Assembly (NCBI GenBank): GCA_013398955.1
Contig: VWPU01013676.1
Coordinates: 124,001 to 188,000 of the forward strand
Length of the DNA stretch: 64,000 nt
From: Callaeas wilsoni
Taxonomy: Eukaryota > Chordata > Aves > Passeriformes > Callaeidae
Direction: 5' to 3'
The notes under the pieces were generated by a model. That model made no database searches. It had not been told where the DNA came from and saw only the letters and a program-made list of their open reading frames with translations. Shown one piece after another: positions 22,939 through 46,281 of this stretch; position 1 is the first letter of the stretch, and the number at the start of each line of letters is the position of its first letter. The translations under genes and the position numbers were made by a program.

Positions 22939-23509
22939 TATATTAGTACCCCGGCACGTTGGCCGGGCTGGGAGAGCTGCAGCTTGTCCAGGTGTGCCCA
23001 ACACAAAGGAGGAACACTCTGTGGCACCTTTGGTACCTCGCTAGCAGCTCCCTCGCCCGTGCGGTGGAAGGCACGGAGCCACGCGCGCCTGGGGCTTATA
23101 GATAGCCCGTGTGTGACCAGAAAATTAATGAGCGAGGTGGCAACTTCAGCCGGTATTCCAAGGGTTTATTGTAGAAACTCCCTCAAAGGGGTCCAGAAAC
23201 GAAGAGAACAAGATAGTAGACTGAGTGGGCTTTAAAGGGATACAGGGAAGGGGGCGGGGATGACATAGAAGGGACCTATAGGAAGAAGGGAAGGGCGGGA
23301 CAGGTCTGGTTACCTTTCCTTAGGAGATACAAGGGGTGTCTGTCCACTGTCAATCAGACAGACCGAGCCTACATCAGGTCACAGGAATTCAATGGGAGAA
23401 GCCATTCTCACAGAGGGGGATTCAACCTTTGGAGCCAGCCCACCAAACCTCTTTATCTGGGCTCTGTGGCCCCCTGGGCATTCCTGTGGTTGGTTCAGCT
23501 CCCTTATTA
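22939..23509 (-). mobile_element. Solo LTR of an endogenous retrovirus, family A copy 1 (sense to CNKSR2)
   Basis: This 571-base element is the reverse-complement relative of 51711-52276. The two share colinear blocks over their whole length, including an 82-base stretch that is identical by eye (23319-23400 here). On the minus strand it has a tttaaag TATA-like motif (23231-23237) and AATAAA (plus-strand 23165-23170) followed by a GC-richer U5-like tail with CpG-containing words. The borders are set by alignment to copy 2. The flanks are ACATTT and ACAGTG on the minus strand, at best a partly decayed target duplication. No internal retroviral genes flank it. Confidence 0.8.
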
Positions 23510-24304
23510 AAATGTTGCAGCCACCTGACCCTTGCCTGGCCAGACTGATGCTGCCTCACCAGCTCTACTGAGAAAACTGAGCTGCAGTGGAACGGCCTCC
23601 TTGAGGGGGCTGGAGAGAGCAAAGCTGAAATTGTAACCCTGCTCAAAGCCTCATCCTTGCTGCCTCACTGGCAGAGTAGAAAGGAGAGTGCCTGGCTCTC
23701 CGTGGGCGCTCACTGCAGCAAGTACCGCTGTTAATTATGTGATTAAGAATCATCAGGCTGCACTTCAACCACATGGATGGTTATACATTGCTAAGAGGAA
23801 AAAAAAGAAGTTTGCCAAAGTTGCACCAACTTAATTCAATTTGCAGCACAGCATCTCCACCTGATAGCTTTTATTTCTCCCTTATTAAAAGTAGACCTGG
23901 AACATTAAAGATAGTGCATGTGTACATATCTATGCATGCAAGTCCAGCAAAATCCCAATGGTACAAAACCTTGATTTATCTCCTCCACCCATTACTCAGC
24001 GACATGTTTCAGTTGTATGAACTTTAAGTGGCAGATTTTGCTTCTAAAATTACCTTATTTTCAAATGCAAATGAAATAACTAAGAAAACTCCTCTAATTA
24101 ATTAAAAAATTTAAAATAGACTGGTTATCACAGCAAAGTGAGAAGCTGTTATTTTTCTGTCACTTTTCCTACAACAAGCAAGTCACTATGTATTGCTAAG
24201 AACACATGAACAAGTGAGCATACACTGGAAAAGGCAAAGGGATAACAGGAGGCAGGAAGGGAGAAGAAAAACGGTCAATAATGTAAGTTTATTTGTGTAG
24301 GTGG

Positions 24305-24375
24305 CAGCCTATTGTATATAGTAGGGAGTTATGCAAGAAAAAGTAATCTTGCTTACTACTACATACAATAGCCTG
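24305..24375. ncRNA. Pre-miRNA-like hairpin candidate
   Basis: The 71 bases fold back on themselves. The left arm (24305-24324) and right arm (24356-24375) pair over 20 positions, with a C.C and an A.C mismatch on the plus strand. An inner stem GCAAGA/TCTTGC at 24333-24338 and 24347-24352 closes an 8-base loop. Arm length, loop size and imperfect pairing are like a microRNA precursor. I do not recognise it as a known microRNA, and either strand could be the transcribed one. The minus strand is co-transcribed with CNKSR2. Confidence 0.4.
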
Positions 24376-27300
24376 TAACCTTTTCTTCACATTGCAATGC
24401 TCTTTCTAGGCTAAGGGAAAGCTGTATTGATCCAGTTAGGAGCAAATTATTATTAACCTGATGTTGAACTTCTTTTGACCCATGACTCTATCTCCCTCTT
24501 AAATAATGACATTATTTTCCTTCAACAAAAACAAAGCACAACACGCCAAGAAAATTCCTATACAGAAAACATAATGAACTTGAGAAACGACAACGATATG
24601 TCAGAGCTTTCATCTCTTGCGCCCCAAAAGTTCAAGACAATTTTAACTGCGCTGTTTCCTACCTACAGAAATAGATCACATTGAACACCTGCTTCCACAT
24701 CAGATTAGCAACAGCCCCAACAGTTTGCCTCAGCTTAATAAAAACATTAACACTCTGTGTAGGTTTCTTTTACAATAGTGAGGAAGAAAAATAGAATGCA
24801 AGAACAACAACTTGTCTAGAAATCAACATAACGCTGAAAACAATTTCTAGAATGGGAAAAAAACCAAAGCATTGTGGAAAATTTGTATATGAGAATTCAG
24901 AAACACCAGAAGAGGATACAAGAGATGTTTAGTTCACAGACACAACACAAACTAGTTTTTCTTTTGCTGTGGTATCACCTATCACATTGGTTACATTCAG
25001 TGGACACAAGCAAACCCTGTTCACTTTTCAAGGTCGCAACTGAAATGCACCCTTGACCAAAGCGTTTTTGATTGCAATGGCAGGTCAGCAATACAAACAA
25101 AACTGTTAAAACCACTGATTTTATGCAAGTTAATTATCCTGACAGTCAGAAAAATGCTAGACTGCCACATTCTTGTGATGACTTTAGAATATAACAATTC
25201 AAATCTGCTGGCATTTTGCAGAATCGCTTTTCGCAAATAAACAACAACCAGGCACTTCTACATTACCATGGTAATTTTTTTAACACCATCCACTTTGTTT
25301 ACAGCACAAAAAATAGTACCATTTCTGCTGTGGTAATTTAATTCAGCAGTGTAGTTTTTTGATCAAAGATTTTTCTTTTCTGTAGAGCCATGTATAAAAG
25401 CAGCAGAAGGAGCTGAAGTCAGCATAATTGTAAAAGCTGCTTTTCTGCAGAAAAACTTCACAGTAAAAAGGTAATCAACCTGCTCACGTCAGTGGCTGCA
25501 AAATTCAAAAGGAAAGAGGCCTGGAATTGTAAGGGGAATTCATCATTAACTAGTGGGATGCATTTTTAGTCCAAAATTATTTAACATTTATATCAATGGA
25601 GTCAAAAAAGAATGAAAACATCACTGAATAAAGGTAACACAGAATCAAAGACCAGCAAAAGACACAAAACCTGACTGCTGAGTGAGCAGCATGGCTTCTA
25701 CTCCAGGAAATTCAGTAAAAGGGAAAAGAGAAGAAAAAAAAAAAGAAGAAATTAAATGTGCATGCTTTCTATTTCACAGAATACGTACAGTAAAAATGTA
25801 ATTTCAGAACAAGGAGACCCCACAGCAGACCCCAGATTCCTGGAGCTTCAATACTCCTTTGTTATGGACTTGGGAATCATGGGGCTCCAGTTTGAGGGTC
25901 CAGAGCCCTTACTCCCACATATTTCATACTTAGGGTTCCTTCAGAGACATGGATTATTCAGCAAGCATACCCAAGAAGTCGTATGTTTAAACATGACCAA
26001 CCATACACAATGTTATCGTACTTAAGAACAAAGAATGCAAGATAAAAGCTTTTAGAATGGGAATATCAGTCTTGCAGATAAGTGATTTGAAATAATATTA
26101 TTACAGAAGAAATAAAACTAAAACCAAGTAACAAAGTTACTCTCATTCCAAGGCTATGCTTAAAAGCAGTAACCATAGTCCTTTAAACATTTAGAGAAGT
26201 AGTGAACAGGAAATCTTATGTAACTTTTCCATGCAGCTCCTGGAAATTTATGTGCTGTGCTGGCATATATACTTTAGGAAGGATGCTTAAGATATTTTAG
26301 GATTAAATATGAAGATTTGAAAGAATTATGAGAGTGAAGAAAGGATGTGAAAACACAATATTTGAAGAAAAATCTAAGATGCTCATTCTAACTCTTTCAA
26401 GCAAGAGGAATCTACAAAATTATTTGATTATAACCTGTAAAATTCTATATAGGGGGATAAATTTGGTAACAAAATATGTTTAAATCCAGAGGATAACGGA
26501 ACATTTATAACTACGGTTGGACATAGAAGCCAGGTAAACACACGCTAATAGGCGAATACTCTTAACAACAAGAGCAATCAGAGATTGGAGCTACTTAACA
26601 AGCCCGGTGGAGTGCTCTTTAGCACTGGGACCTTGTGCAAACAATGGAGGCACTACAGGTTCAAATTCAACTAAAGCCACGTAGTAGAAGCTGCTCTTTA
26701 TCTTAGGAAAATCTACTGCCTTGTGGTATATACACAGCACAGAGACACAGTATTCTCTCTTTCCCTGATATTCTAGCATGACGAAAACGTTGACTTCTGA
26801 AAAACAACGAAACCCAACAAAAATCTCCAGCTCTTTCACTACTATCAGAGCAGTTCCTTTGCACTCAACTCATGTGTTCATCCAGAAGCTTCCATTTAGA
26901 AATAATCAAAAATCTTTGTGAAAAACTAGGTAGCTGCTGATTGTAAAAAAATATTTTGTAATAGGACAGCCACTTTTAGTGATCTTTAAGATGTAACTTA
27001 AGCATAAAATATGTTTTCATTGTCTTGTTTCTTATTTATAGCTTAAGAGAATTTTACAGCAGACAGATACAAGTTCCTTGTGTGTTATCTGTACTCCCCC
27101 CATTCTTTATCTGCTCACTGCACTGTTTATTTAAGATTTGAAGAAAAATTCTGCCCAATTTATTACAAAACCTTTGGCTCTGCTATGTGGCAAAGATGTA
27201 TGTGTTAGAATATTTGGATGTCATCACCACAATATAGAAACTCTGGTGCTGCATGATAGCAGCCAGCTTCCAGAGGCAGCATCAGCAATATTCAACTGCA

Positions 27301-28405
27301 GAGGGCTGTAAATGCTTTGTGAAGGGCTCCTTTCCATCTCCCCTGGGACAAATCAATAGTCCAAGCTTCCTTTTTCTGTTTACTTCATGCATTTTGCTCC
27401 ATAGCCAGTTAGCAGATCAATACTGATTTGTATTCTAAAGAACAACTAACCTTTATTTTCATAAAGGAATAAGCTCCTACTAAACTTTCAAACAGATGCT
27501 GAAGAATTAATGGCATTATAGAGAGAGATCCTTTAATGGTAATGATGCACAAGAAGGATTAGCTGCTACTGGTAGAATTTGAGGCGTTAACATTTCAAGT
27601 GTTTTGTGGATGGTTATCCAAAGTAAATGAAAAATGCTTGTTGTCAATTCTACGCTTGCTGTTGCTTGCTAACTTCCATACCAGAGCTTTGAGAATCTTC
27701 CAGTTCCTGTGTACATCATTTATTTTTGTACAGAATTTGGAAACTAGACTTACTATGAGATAGAGGGAACTATGAGATAGAGGGGAAAAAAAAGATGGTA
27801 CCTTAAAATATAAGTTTTTGTTACTGCATCGTGTCAGGAATTCAACATATACTGAGAAAGAAATGTCACTGAGAGATGAGTATTCTCTCAGTACACAGAA
27901 AGTGCTGTGGGGTGAATGTCTTATCACATCTAAAATATGTTGTGATCTTCTAACTCCATTTTTTGGACACACTTAAAAATGAGCAAGTTAGTGCAATTTT
28001 CCTTTTGCATCCTTTTGCAGAACCCCTATCTTCACATTTATACTTGCATTCCTGAGGGCTGTACGTTAAAAACAGTTACATGCATTAGAGTTCTCCTTAC
28101 CTCAAAAGAAAAACAAACGCCTCCCACAGGTTTTCTGGCCATTATGAGGCCTTTCAGTACCTGTAGTAAAGGGGCTGTCTGATGACACTTAGCACATTGC
28201 AGTGACAGAGATGCTGGGAAGAAGGTTTCTAGGCAGTCAGGAAACTGCTGCTACTTCCCTTTCCATCAGCAGCAAGTAAGTCAAGGCAGAGAAACCACAC
28301 TGCATTTCAAAAGTGCTGTCTTCTAATAAAGGAAGTAAAACACTGCTGTCCATCTCGCATCTTACCAGCAAAATCAAGAATTCTAAAATATTTCTTTGAG
28401 ACCTA

Positions 28406-38355
<9,950 letters not shown>

Positions 38356-41300
38356 TTATACATTTTTATTTGTAAAAGCCAAAACCAGACTATAGTTCAG
38401 AGAGTTATAGGAAAATAGTTAGCAGTTCTACTGTTTTGTGTGCTTTTAAACTGACTAAAAAACCACTCATGCTAAGAAGACAGATCTACAAATGGAAGTG
38501 TATTGTGCTTATAAAATTGACTCGTCTGATTACATCTTTTTCCCTTTAGCACAGCAAGTTTATTGCCAGTGTCCATAAAACTAGTGATCACTAGAGCTAG
38601 TGGTGAAATCTGAATGAGTAAATAACATACAGAATCCAGTTAATTCCTTAATTAAACTAACATTGTAAAGAAGAAGTCTAGTGTTTACAGCAAAAGGTGC
38701 ATAAGTAGGCATTAAATTGAATGTCAAGTCCTCCCATCTGCTCTACAGCTTAAGAATTAACTGTAAAAGCTTCAGTTTATGCCTGCAGATGCTGTTACAT
38801 CAGGTACTGCATCCTCAGAGCACACGTGCTATGAAAGAATCAACTGGAGATTATTATTATTCTTCATTCCCCTGGGCACACTCCTCACAAAATAACATTT
38901 ACTCACAGGTAAATAAACTGTACTCTCCTTGCAAAATAATAATGCATTCTACCTATCATTCCAGTCCGGATAGAATCCTTCCTGTTAATCATATTTTTAC
39001 ACAAGATTTTCACAAGATTTTCTAAGTCTCTACATAGATGCAGAAAAATCAAATGAGAAGAAAAATTTGTTTTAGTCTACTTAGTAACATCTGTCTAAAA
39101 ACAAAAGCCTTGTGTGGCTTGGTTTGTGATAAACTCAGGCAGAAGAAAAAGAGCAGAACAGCAAGTACAAGAGTATCTTCATACACCCAAAGAGAATCTA
39201 ATATTAAAATATACTGAGTTTTGCTTCGAAAGAGTTTTTTTCTCCTCCATCTTTTTGGAAGTTTACTCCTTGAAGAAAGAAGTGCTGGGATTGAAGAGAG
39301 TTCACTATAGCTGTAATTTCTGACCTTAGTAACTACTTGAAGACACAAACATTTCACATTGTATTGATGGCAGAGAAGCTCTAAATGTGGACTGAATGGA
39401 TGCATAGAAAGATCCTTCTCCCAGCACTATTACCAATACTTTATAACAGATAAAAAGAGTATTCTTGTGCAGAATAATCAGTTCTCATTTTCTAGATATT
39501 AATCTTGACACTGTAGCAGAAAATCCCAAAAGTTTAAAGCAGGAACATTATCAGAATGTTGGCTTTTTGTCAGCTCATGATAAGCCATTTGAATCTATGC
39601 CTATCAAGCCAAGGCTCCACCATTGTTTTACTTTTTTACAATCTGTATGTAGGAACAATAAATATCCCTTAGGAAACCTCATCCTTTAGCCAGTTACTGC
39701 CTTGTTTTAGGAACAGAGTCGTGTTAGATGTTACTTAGCTCTAACATAATAAAATGCATGCTTAAAATTTGCTTGCTAAAACTTTGCAAGTCCACCTTTA
39801 GAGCAACAGGTATAAACTGACACAAGTTTTCTGGTTCTGAATGTTCAAATTCTGTCTCCTATAAACAGTGATACTGCTTAATTCTTTCCTTGCTCATTAG
39901 AGTTAATGTGAGTATTCTACAGCCAGGCCAAAGAAAGACTGCCAGTATTTACAGGAAGAGAGGGAGAAAGACACACACAAAAAACCAGACAGGTAAAAGA
40001 CTTTACAAGCACTAAAAACAAGACAAGTCTGCAAAAATAAGAATACAATTGGTGGCAAAAAAAGGTCAAAAAAACCCAAAACAACCCAAAACAATAAAAA
40101 ACATCCTAAACATCCCCTCTCTCTCTTTCAGAGAAACAAAAATCTTATCCTTTAAATTTTCATCTGTGACACTGTAGCCATAGATGTTTTTGAGCCACTC
40201 ACTAATACAACAGTGTTTGCTACCTTTCTGATACCTTGCACTTCTATAACAAGAACACTTTGTGGCTTGCTGAGTAGCCCATTGAATTAATTTTCATTGT
40301 AAGCCAAGGGGATTTTGTGACCCAGATCCTGTTTACACTTGTTAAGCCCAAGCTGTTTGCTCCTGGCTCATACCAGCAGAAGCACTGAGAGGAAGACAAA
40401 CTGTGTAGAAGGGTTTGCTCTTCTCCAATTAGAGGAAGAAGACAAGCCTTTACTTTACCTGCATGAAAAGGCAGGTAAGAGGAAAGGGGGACTTGGAGAC
40501 TGGAATGGTAGCAGTGGTTATGAGCTTATGGTTTATGTTACGTAGGGAAAATCATGCTCAAACGTAAGAGTGTTCTGGACATACAAGAGTTTGATGTGCC
40601 TCTGGTGGTCTTGACAAGCTGCTGGAGGGCTAGAGGGCACAGGGAAAGAATTTCCCTATTTCCCTTGTGTTACAGCCTAGAATACTGTCTGCTACTGTTT
40701 AAATTCTAAGGATATTGCCCTCATTTCTGGGGAAAAAAAAATAATTTAAAAATTGCTAAAGTCAGAGGAATCTGTTTGGTATAACACAGCCCTGACATAC
40801 AGGTCAGTTTGTCTTCCAGGTAATTTGCTGGTTGATCCTGGAAATCAGTTTGGGTTTGTTTATCACTGACCAATGCATATTTTGGTTTATCTTTTAGCAC
40901 ACAAAGGTGGTTACAACACTGAGTGCAATAGGAAGAAATGGTATTCAGTGTAACACAGAAAGCCACAAGCTATCCATCTTGCTGAAGGCAAGTGCTCCCC
41001 TGTCAGACACTTTCAGATGTGAAGATACAGTGTAACTGGGGACACTCTGAATGCCGATGGTACCTCACAGGACAGCAGAGCGAATTCACCTTCCCAGGGC
41101 ACCTGGAGCTCCCAAGCGGACAGAAATCCTAATACAATCCAATCCAGGTGGAGGTACAATCCTGTAGGATTGTCTCAAAACATACTAGGATGTCTCATAT
41201 ATTTTCCATATTTGTTTTGCATTGCCAAACTCAATTCTCTGCTTATTTCCACAGAAACAGAAAAGTTGTCTAACTAGAAAGAAAAGAAAATCCAAATTTA

Positions 41301-44300
41301 AAAAGAGGTAACCACTTTTTTTAAAAAAAAAAGGACTGTATTTATCATGACTACACCAGTGAATCAGTAGCTTAGTAGGAATTTTTACATGGTAAAAACA
41401 TTTAAACAGTCTCTCCTGGTAGTCGCTCAACACACTGAGAGCACTGCTGTAACTACCACCTTGTGCTGTAGAAGTTCTGCTTTCATTTTTATATACAGAA
41501 TTAAAAAGTCTTCAGACCCCTCTGGTTGAAAAGAAAGCCTCCAGAACACGGCCTAGAGGTATGGTACAAGTACACAGCATTTTGCACTGAAATTTAGAGA
41601 CCTCAACTGTTCAAGTCAATCTGGTCACCTGCAAGTAACCAGCTCATGTAGGTCTCCATTTCAAGGGCAGCCACTCAGTGGGCCACATGCAGGCACACTG
41701 GACACAAAACCACATGCAACTCCAATCAAGTATTTCTCAACTGCATGCCTTGGAGATCAGTGACATCACTGATTTAATTCTCTTCCAAGGAGCTGAGATT
41801 CTCCTGCTGCAGTTCTTTTGGCAGCCTGGCCAAGGCAAGTGGGACTGCTGAAACAGCAATAAAACTAAAAGATTTTCAGGTCTAAAGAGTTGAATACCTG
41901 GCCCTTGGGAAAAGCCTGACAGAGAAAGTTTGGAAGTTACATATTAAAATTGGAATAATCTAAAAAATGTCCCACAAATGACCCTGTATCAATCTTAATC
42001 TTAACAATGACAGACACAAAATATGTAATTCAATATATTTTGGAGTACTATTTCTCAAACATTTTGAATGCACCAACGTCCCTCAGGTTCATTAGTCTTT
42101 ACAGAGCCCTCTCTAAGCTGCAGCCTGGCTGCAGAACAGGGAACCAGCTGTCTTTACTCACGGCAGCTCGGTTTCTGTAACACCTGGACAAAGGGAATCC
42201 CAGTAAGTACTGACTGACAGCACCCAAGTCCCTCTCTTCAGAAGCTGTTCTGGCCCCGATGGCTCTGCCCTGTGGTCCCCACCTCCCACTTCCTAACAGG
42301 AGCCTTTGCTGCCTTTCGGACCCCCAGTCCTGAAGGAACTGAGAGGATGTCCCAGTGAGTCAGCATATTTTTTTTTTTTATTTTTCTGTCTAAACAATGA
42401 ATGTAATTAATACTTGCTATCTAAAGTTCTTTTTAATGCTTTTTAAAACTCTTTGAACCTTTCATTAACTCCCTCGGAAGCTGCAATAGAAGTTTGAGAA
42501 ACATTGCTCCAAAAAAAAGACACACAGTTTTTCAAAATACAAGCAAAACTAATACAAAATTTTAAATTACATTATCTTTGTACAGTATTTGCATCAATAA
42601 GCAGATTTTACTGCTAATCTATTTTTCATATTAGATCAAAGTTACAACACATTGAACAAAATGTTTCCAATAAAATAAACTTTTTATAAGAACAATCATG
42701 GCATGAAGTAATGAGATACTGTAACTAATTCAGTCAGAGTTCATTTTAACAGTGCTACAAAGAATGCCCAGTTCTCATGCAGTTAAAAGACAACCAAGTA
42801 ATTTAAAAGCAAACAAGTTAGTATTTTATTCAAATTTAAAAATTAAAAAGTGTAGGATCATTAGTTCTAGTCATAAATTATGAAAACAGTATATAGCATT
42901 GTGTCTAGATGAATGGAGGCAATATAGTCAAATAAGAAAATATACTGAAGAAAAATAATAAAAGCAGCATTTTCTTTCAAACAAAGGACTTGTTATTGTT
43001 GTCATTGCTTCTTAGGAAAATGAAAAGCTGAATATATAACAGTGGAAATATGATGCACATCTAAACCAAAACTGTTAAAAAAACTACAGATACTGAGCTG
43101 CTGGTGATTTTATAACAGTACAATTTAATCAAATACAGAACAGTACAGCGAACTATTAAGATATACAAAAGGTGACATTTAAAAAGGCTTGGTGAAGGAG
43201 GGGTCAGAAGGTTTTTCTCCAAGTCAACACACCAGATGTGGCTGGCAGCTGGACCTGCCCCCGCCTCACCGCCATGAGGAAGAGCCTTCTCACTGACACC
43301 AGCAGATGCATTCCAAATTAACCGAAGCGCGGCACATGTTGCTCTAGCACTCCTTTTCTGTATTGAAAAAAAACTGCATGAAGAGTCTTCCACACTGTAA
43401 TAAAGTCCATTTTCTTTTGAGTAATTAATAAAGAATTTTCCAGAAGGCGAAGGAGGACTTTGCAGCTAGGTTCTTGCTAGTGTGCTGACAGCGACTTACA
43501 CAAAATTTCATATGCTCTGAGAATCTTCTCTATTGAACTTTCTCTATTGTTTATTCAAACAGCACTTCAAGGGGCCTTCCTTTGAAACCTCCCCAAAATA
43601 ATACAAAGTGGAAAGGAGAAATAAAACAGACAATCTGGAGTAGAGGACATTTATTTAGGTTAGGTTTTGAACCAGACAAAAATTTGGAGAGTTCAAAGAT
43701 AAAGTCACCTCTATGTCAAGCAAGAAAAATAAAAAAATTAAAGGTTAAAGTTAATTGGTTTGTTCACCATATTCAGTAGCAGTCAGAAATACAAATATTG
43801 CAAACTGTAATATCATTCTAGGTTCTCACACAATGGATCAGATTATCAAAAAAAGTAACTGAAAGGCAAATTCAGTAAGGTTTGTCTTGCAGGCATAAGA
43901 GCTTAATATTTATGGTACAATACCATATTAATAAATACTTTCAATTGCAAAAGGCAACCACTAAATTCTCCAAGGCCACAGCTGCCTAATTCAACTGTTG
44001 TAAAAGCAATAACGAAAAACACAGCCTGAAAAATCCCTTGACTTCACAAATTTGGACATGATTCTAAAGTGCATCATGGGAGAACCTTGATTATCAGTAG
44101 GAGGCTGGATACTGATGGATATTAAAACAGACAATCAACTCACTGAAAACAGGAAAAAAAACCAAACCAACCAACCAAACAGCACTTCCTTTAATCAGGA
44201 CACAAGGGGGAAAAAAAGGAGTTTTTTATTTCTGTACTGATTGACCTTAGAGCTGGAATTAATGCGCTTGTAAATACAAACTCATTATGTAATGGTGCCT

Positions 44301-46243
44301 AGTATAGCCAAAGGCTAATTGTATTATTTTACTGTACATCAAGCCATTCCATTTCAGTTTCAGGACTGCTACACCAGATGCATAATTCTTCTTCGTCTTT
44401 CTTTCTCTCCCCTAACCTTTCACATTTATTCTAAGGATAAGAATATTTATGAAAAGAATAAATATACGTGTTTCTGCTAAAAGGGAAAAAAAAACCTCAC
44501 GAAGAAAGAAGCATTAATCAATAATTATGTAGCCTGCATTTAACTCCTAATTCACAGCAAGACTGCAATGCAAAGAGAGAGCTGTTCAAAGTAAACAGCT
44601 GAAAATCCTAAGAAGCATTTATGCCCATTAAAAACCAGTTAATATCTGAATGATCTAAAAGCATTTTCCACACTTGGAGACCGTGAATGTTTGGCTGGCA
44701 CATGGCTAATCTGGATCACTAACAGTGGGCAGAAAGCTCTCAAATATTTCACTATCAGTGTATAGCTTAACTCCTAGGACACGCTGTCGCCCACACACAA
44801 ACCAGCTCGATTCACTGGTAGTACCTGCACGCTGCCTGAGCTGGGAGACTCATCAAGCACCTTCCCAGCTCACAGGCACATTTAGTATCTCTCCATTAAG
44901 CCTAGTTTGTCATGTAGCTGCAAATGGCAAACTTTACAGTCTTATACACAATTACTAACTGAACAAGCTGAATGTAATTTACCAATAATGCCTCCACATT
45001 ATTCACTTTTAAGCTAAAAATAAGTTTCAAAGGTTCTCAATTTAAACATCACAATGTAAACGTTAATGTAAATGAGTCTCCTAATTTAATACACTGAAAT
45101 ATTTACCTTCTACACCTATGGCATCAGCTGTTAAACATATTGATTGGTGGTATGCATACCAAAAACTCAAGTCTGATTTTGTGTCATCCTCCTCACATTA
45201 GGGCAAACTTTCACTTTCCCACTGCAGTCATCACAATATGATTAGGCTGTGACACCACATTTTTCCTGTGCTCTATTTGCAGAAACAAAAAGACCGCAGC
45301 AGTCTTTTTGATGATCCTATTTCTCATTTTATCAGAATTTCATCCCCATATCTCACTCTATAATCTTTTGAATATTTTGCACTTTAACAGAATTATTACT
45401 GAGTCATAATTTCCTTATAGCTCGTGTCTGCTGAATAATACATATAGTTCAATTAACTTAAGTCTGGGATGACAGCACACTTGTAACATTCTCAGTTATT
45501 TCAGGACATCCTGATATGGGAAAACAAGTTACCATAACCTCCCCTGCTTGCAAAGGTGATGTTAAGCACTGCTTTCCCTTATGTCTTTTTGGTATTTGTT
45601 ATCATTTTCCTCTTTTTCTTCTCACATTACCTCCAAAGCTTTATTAAAGAATAGCCCCTTTATGTGAAGCAGGAACATAAGACATTTCAGACCAGCCATA
45701 CTGTCAAATTGCAATTGTTACACTTACAGTGTTTCTGAAGATTTTTTTTTTCAGATAATTTTTAAAATAAACATAATTTCTTCTTATTTTTACAGCTATA
45801 AAATTACACTGCACTCGGACTTCTTTTGATGCTTGTTATTGTTAAAATATACACACACTTAGGCTACATTTAAACTTTAACATCAGCTGACTTTAACATC
45901 CGTTCAGCTCTGATCTGCATAAAATCAACAACAGAAATTTCCACATTATGCATCTTCTGAAGTTTGTCTGCACTTCACCCTGGAGCTTTGTCCACACTCC
46001 GCCTACTTAAGAAAACTGTTGTTTCTCACACTAAAATTATAAATTGCAACAGACACACATATGCCCACTGCACACATAAGCGCTGAATGAGGTTCTGGCC
46101 TTTTCCTGGTGTCATGTTTGATAAAATCAGAATAATATCATCGTGATACCAGAATTATATCTGCAATGTTCAACAGTATCTCTGTTTGTGCTTATATTAG
46201 CCTTGAAAGTACTCATATTTTTCATGCTAACAGCAAGAAACAA

Positions 46244-46281
46244 CCCCCCCACCCCCAACACTCCCATTCCCCCCATTCCCC
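46244..46281 (-). repeat. C-rich tract: minus-strand G-quadruplex motif
   Basis: The plus strand has C runs of 7, 5, 3, 6 and 4 bases within 38 bases, separated by 1-7 base spacers. The minus strand, which is the coding strand of CNKSR2, therefore has five G runs that satisfy the usual four-run G-quadruplex rule. It would be present in the nascent CNKSR2 RNA. Confidence 0.85.

Noticed and set aside
27595..27972. 125-codon minus-strand open frame
   Set aside because: Low-complexity, Ser/Phe-rich translation of AT-rich DNA with no recognisable domain. It is close to, but not joined with, the CNKSR2 exon at 28538-28752.
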